From Streptomyces rimosus (GTDB taxonomy: Bacteria > Actinomycetota > Actinomycetes > Streptomycetales > Streptomycetaceae), in assembly GCF_008704655.1 (NCBI RefSeq), contig NZ_CP023688.1, positions 3,782,001 through 3,846,000 on the forward strand: a DNA stretch of 64,000 nucleotides. The letters are read 5' to 3'. Position numbers and translations under genes: made by a program. The notes under the pieces were generated by a model. That model saw only the letters and a program-made list of their open reading frames with translations, ran no database searches and was not told the DNA's origin. The number at the start of each line of letters is the position of its first letter. Positions within the stretch are counted from its first letter, which is position 1. Shown here piece by piece: positions 62,951-64,000 of this stretch.

Positions 62951-64000
62951 ATGCCGCTCCACGCAGTTCCCCGTACGGTTCCGTGGGCCGGGCGCCGCCG
63001 CGCCGCCCTCGCCGTGGCCACCGCCCTGGCCGCTTCCCTGACGATGGCCGCGTGCGGCTCCGGCGGCTCGTCCGGAGCGGGCGGGTCCGGTGCGTCGGCC
63101 AAGCCCGCCGACTGCCCGGCGCAGCCCGCCACGGCCTGGGCGAAGCCCGTGGCGGGCGCGGGCACGCACCGGGTGCCTACGGTGCAGGGCGAGGTGACCG
63201 TGCCGAACCGGCCGCGGCGGGTGGTCGTCCTGGACACCGCGGAACTGGACTCCGCGATCACCCTCGGGATCACGCCGGTCGGCGCCACCCGCTCCGACGT
63301 GGCCGGGGGATTCCCCGGCTATCTGCCCAAGGACAAGGTCGCGGGCATCGAGGACGTGGGAAAGATCGGCGCCCCGAACCTGGAGGCCGTCGCCGCGCTG
63401 AAACCGGACCTGATCCTGACCAGCAAGGTGCGCGACGGCAAGCGGTACGAGCAGCTGAAGGCCATCGCGCCCACGGTCATGACGGAGACCACCGGCTACC
63501 CGTGGAAGCAGAACTTCGCCACCCACGCCGACGCACTCGGCAGAATTCCGCAGGCACGGCGGACGGTCGCCGCGTACGAGGCACACGCCAGGCGGGTCAC
63601 CGCGGCGCTGGGCGGGGCCGCGGCGGCGAAGCGCACCACGACGAACGTCGTCCGCTTCGTCGAGGGCGCCGACACCCGCGTCTACGGCTGCCGCAGCTAT
63701 ATCGGCACGGTCCTGAACGACGCCGGCACCGGCCCGACCAGCGTGGTCGAGGGAGCGCCGGACGGCCTGATGGTCGAGGTGAGCGCGGAGCAGATGAACA
63801 AGGCGGACGCGGACACGCTCTTCTACACGGCCTACGGCAGCCCGGAGAAGTCCGGGGAGAAGCAGGTCACCGGCGGGGCACTGTGGAAGAACATGCACGC
63901 GGTCAAGAGCGGCCGGGCGTTCCGCGTCGACGATGAACTGTGGATCCAGGGGATCGGGTACACGGCGGCGGACAAGATCCTGGAAGAGCTGGCGGGGAAG
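62951..64000 (+). CDS. iron-siderophore-binding lipoprotein, C-terminus off window
   Basis: 350 codons to the edge without a stop. A signal sequence with lipobox (LTMAACGSGG, Cys35) is followed by a low-complexity Gly/Ser linker and the substrate-binding domain. The first lobe is PRRVVVLDTAELDSAITLGI and PNLEAVAALKPDLILTSKV. The long helix and second lobe follow: RRTVAAYEAHARRVTAALGG, and then GADTRVYGCRSYIGTVLNDAG. It resembles FepB/FhuD-type binding proteins. The ATG at 62951 has no strong ribosome site, but the AGGG at 62941 may serve. Confidence 0.9.
   Translation, partial: MPLHAVPRTVPWAGRRRAALAVATALAASLTMAACGSGGSSGAGGSGASAKPADCPAQPATAWAKPVAGAGTHRVPTVQGEVTVPNRPRRVVVLDTAELDSAITLGITPVGATRSDVAGGFPGYLPKDKVAGIEDVGKIGAPNLEAVAALKPDLILTSKVRDGKRYEQLKAIAPTVMTETTGYPWKQNFATHADALGRIPQARRTVAAYEAHARRVTAALGGAAAAKRTTTNVVRFVEGADTRVYGCRSYIGTVLNDAGTGPTSVVEGAPDGLMVEVSAEQMNKADADTLFYTAYGSPEKSGEKQVTGGALWKNMHAVKSGRAFRVDDELWIQGIGYTAADKILEELAGK

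Overview
The window is a stretch of a high-GC actinobacterial chromosome, almost certainly Streptomyces. Third codon positions are strongly GC-biased, GTG starts are common, and many genes seem to be leaderless. The gene neighbourhoods (dmdR1 beside a SIS-domain gene, pdxH divergent from a short citrate synthase, serC, mqnB-mqnD beside a long cold-shock protein) are ones I recall from the Streptomyces coelicolor core chromosome. I see no tRNA, rRNA, CRISPR array or prophage. Only one small mobile-element scar is visible.

Region by region. 1-9.7 kb: core and regulatory genes. These are a truncated epimerase, an alpha/beta hydrolase, the iron repressor DmdR1, a SIS protein, a PAS-PAS-GAF sensor without an output domain, a plus-strand element made of a 12-codon ORF and a structured segment, pdxH, citrate synthase, and a VOC gene divergent from a WYL regulator. 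9.7-20 kb: an eight-gene minus-strand operon (DinB-like protein, AtuA-like protein, biotin-dependent carboxylase pair, acyl-CoA dehydrogenase, CoA ligase, hydratase, TetR). Its content resembles the Pseudomonas acyclic-terpene (Atu) or leucine (Liu) catabolic routes. 20.3-25.3 kb: a plus-strand operon of a ribbon-helix-helix regulator, a DUF4097 protein, a DrrAB-like ABC exporter, a cytochrome P450 and a 3Fe-4S ferredoxin, preceded by a dense cluster of TGGCA-type repeats. 25.3-33.9 kb: an EamA exporter with a LysR regulator, a large FAD/Fe-S dehydrogenase, a BBE-type flavin oxidase with a WYL regulator, and serC.

33.9-41.7 kb: a second DrrAB-like exporter with a TetR regulator, a membrane-anchored beta-propeller protein and an SGNH hydrolase. 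Next comes an aldo/keto reductase gene split into two fragments by about 1.8 kb of foreign DNA. That DNA holds a complete second aldo/keto reductase and a rearranged Tn3-type transposase remnant. 41-49.1 kb: a tiny membrane protein, the RNA phosphodiesterase ThpR, an MFS exporter with MarR, a small RHH protein, an NCS2 purine permease, a DUF2530 protein and a CtpE-like P-type ATPase. 49.2-54.1 kb: a 1,092-residue sacsin/HSP90-like ATPase, an intergenic region carrying an imperfect long inverted repeat and G-runs, and a DUF3027 protein. 54.4-64 kb: an MFS protein, a DUF2771 lipoprotein, mqnB-mqnD of futalosine menaquinone synthesis, a cold-shock protein, a HAD phosphatase and a siderophore-type ABC importer. 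The two permease genes of that importer are joined by a 32-bp tandem repeat of overlapping mini-ORFs. The final binding-protein gene runs off the window.

The most unusual signals are this 32-bp repeat, the 12-codon ORF with its three-way-junction-like segment at 5.6-5.85 kb, the split reductase locus, the long inverted repeat at 52.7-53.1 kb, the Atu-like operon and the RHH/P450 operon. All function calls come from reading motifs and from family knowledge. No database search was run.
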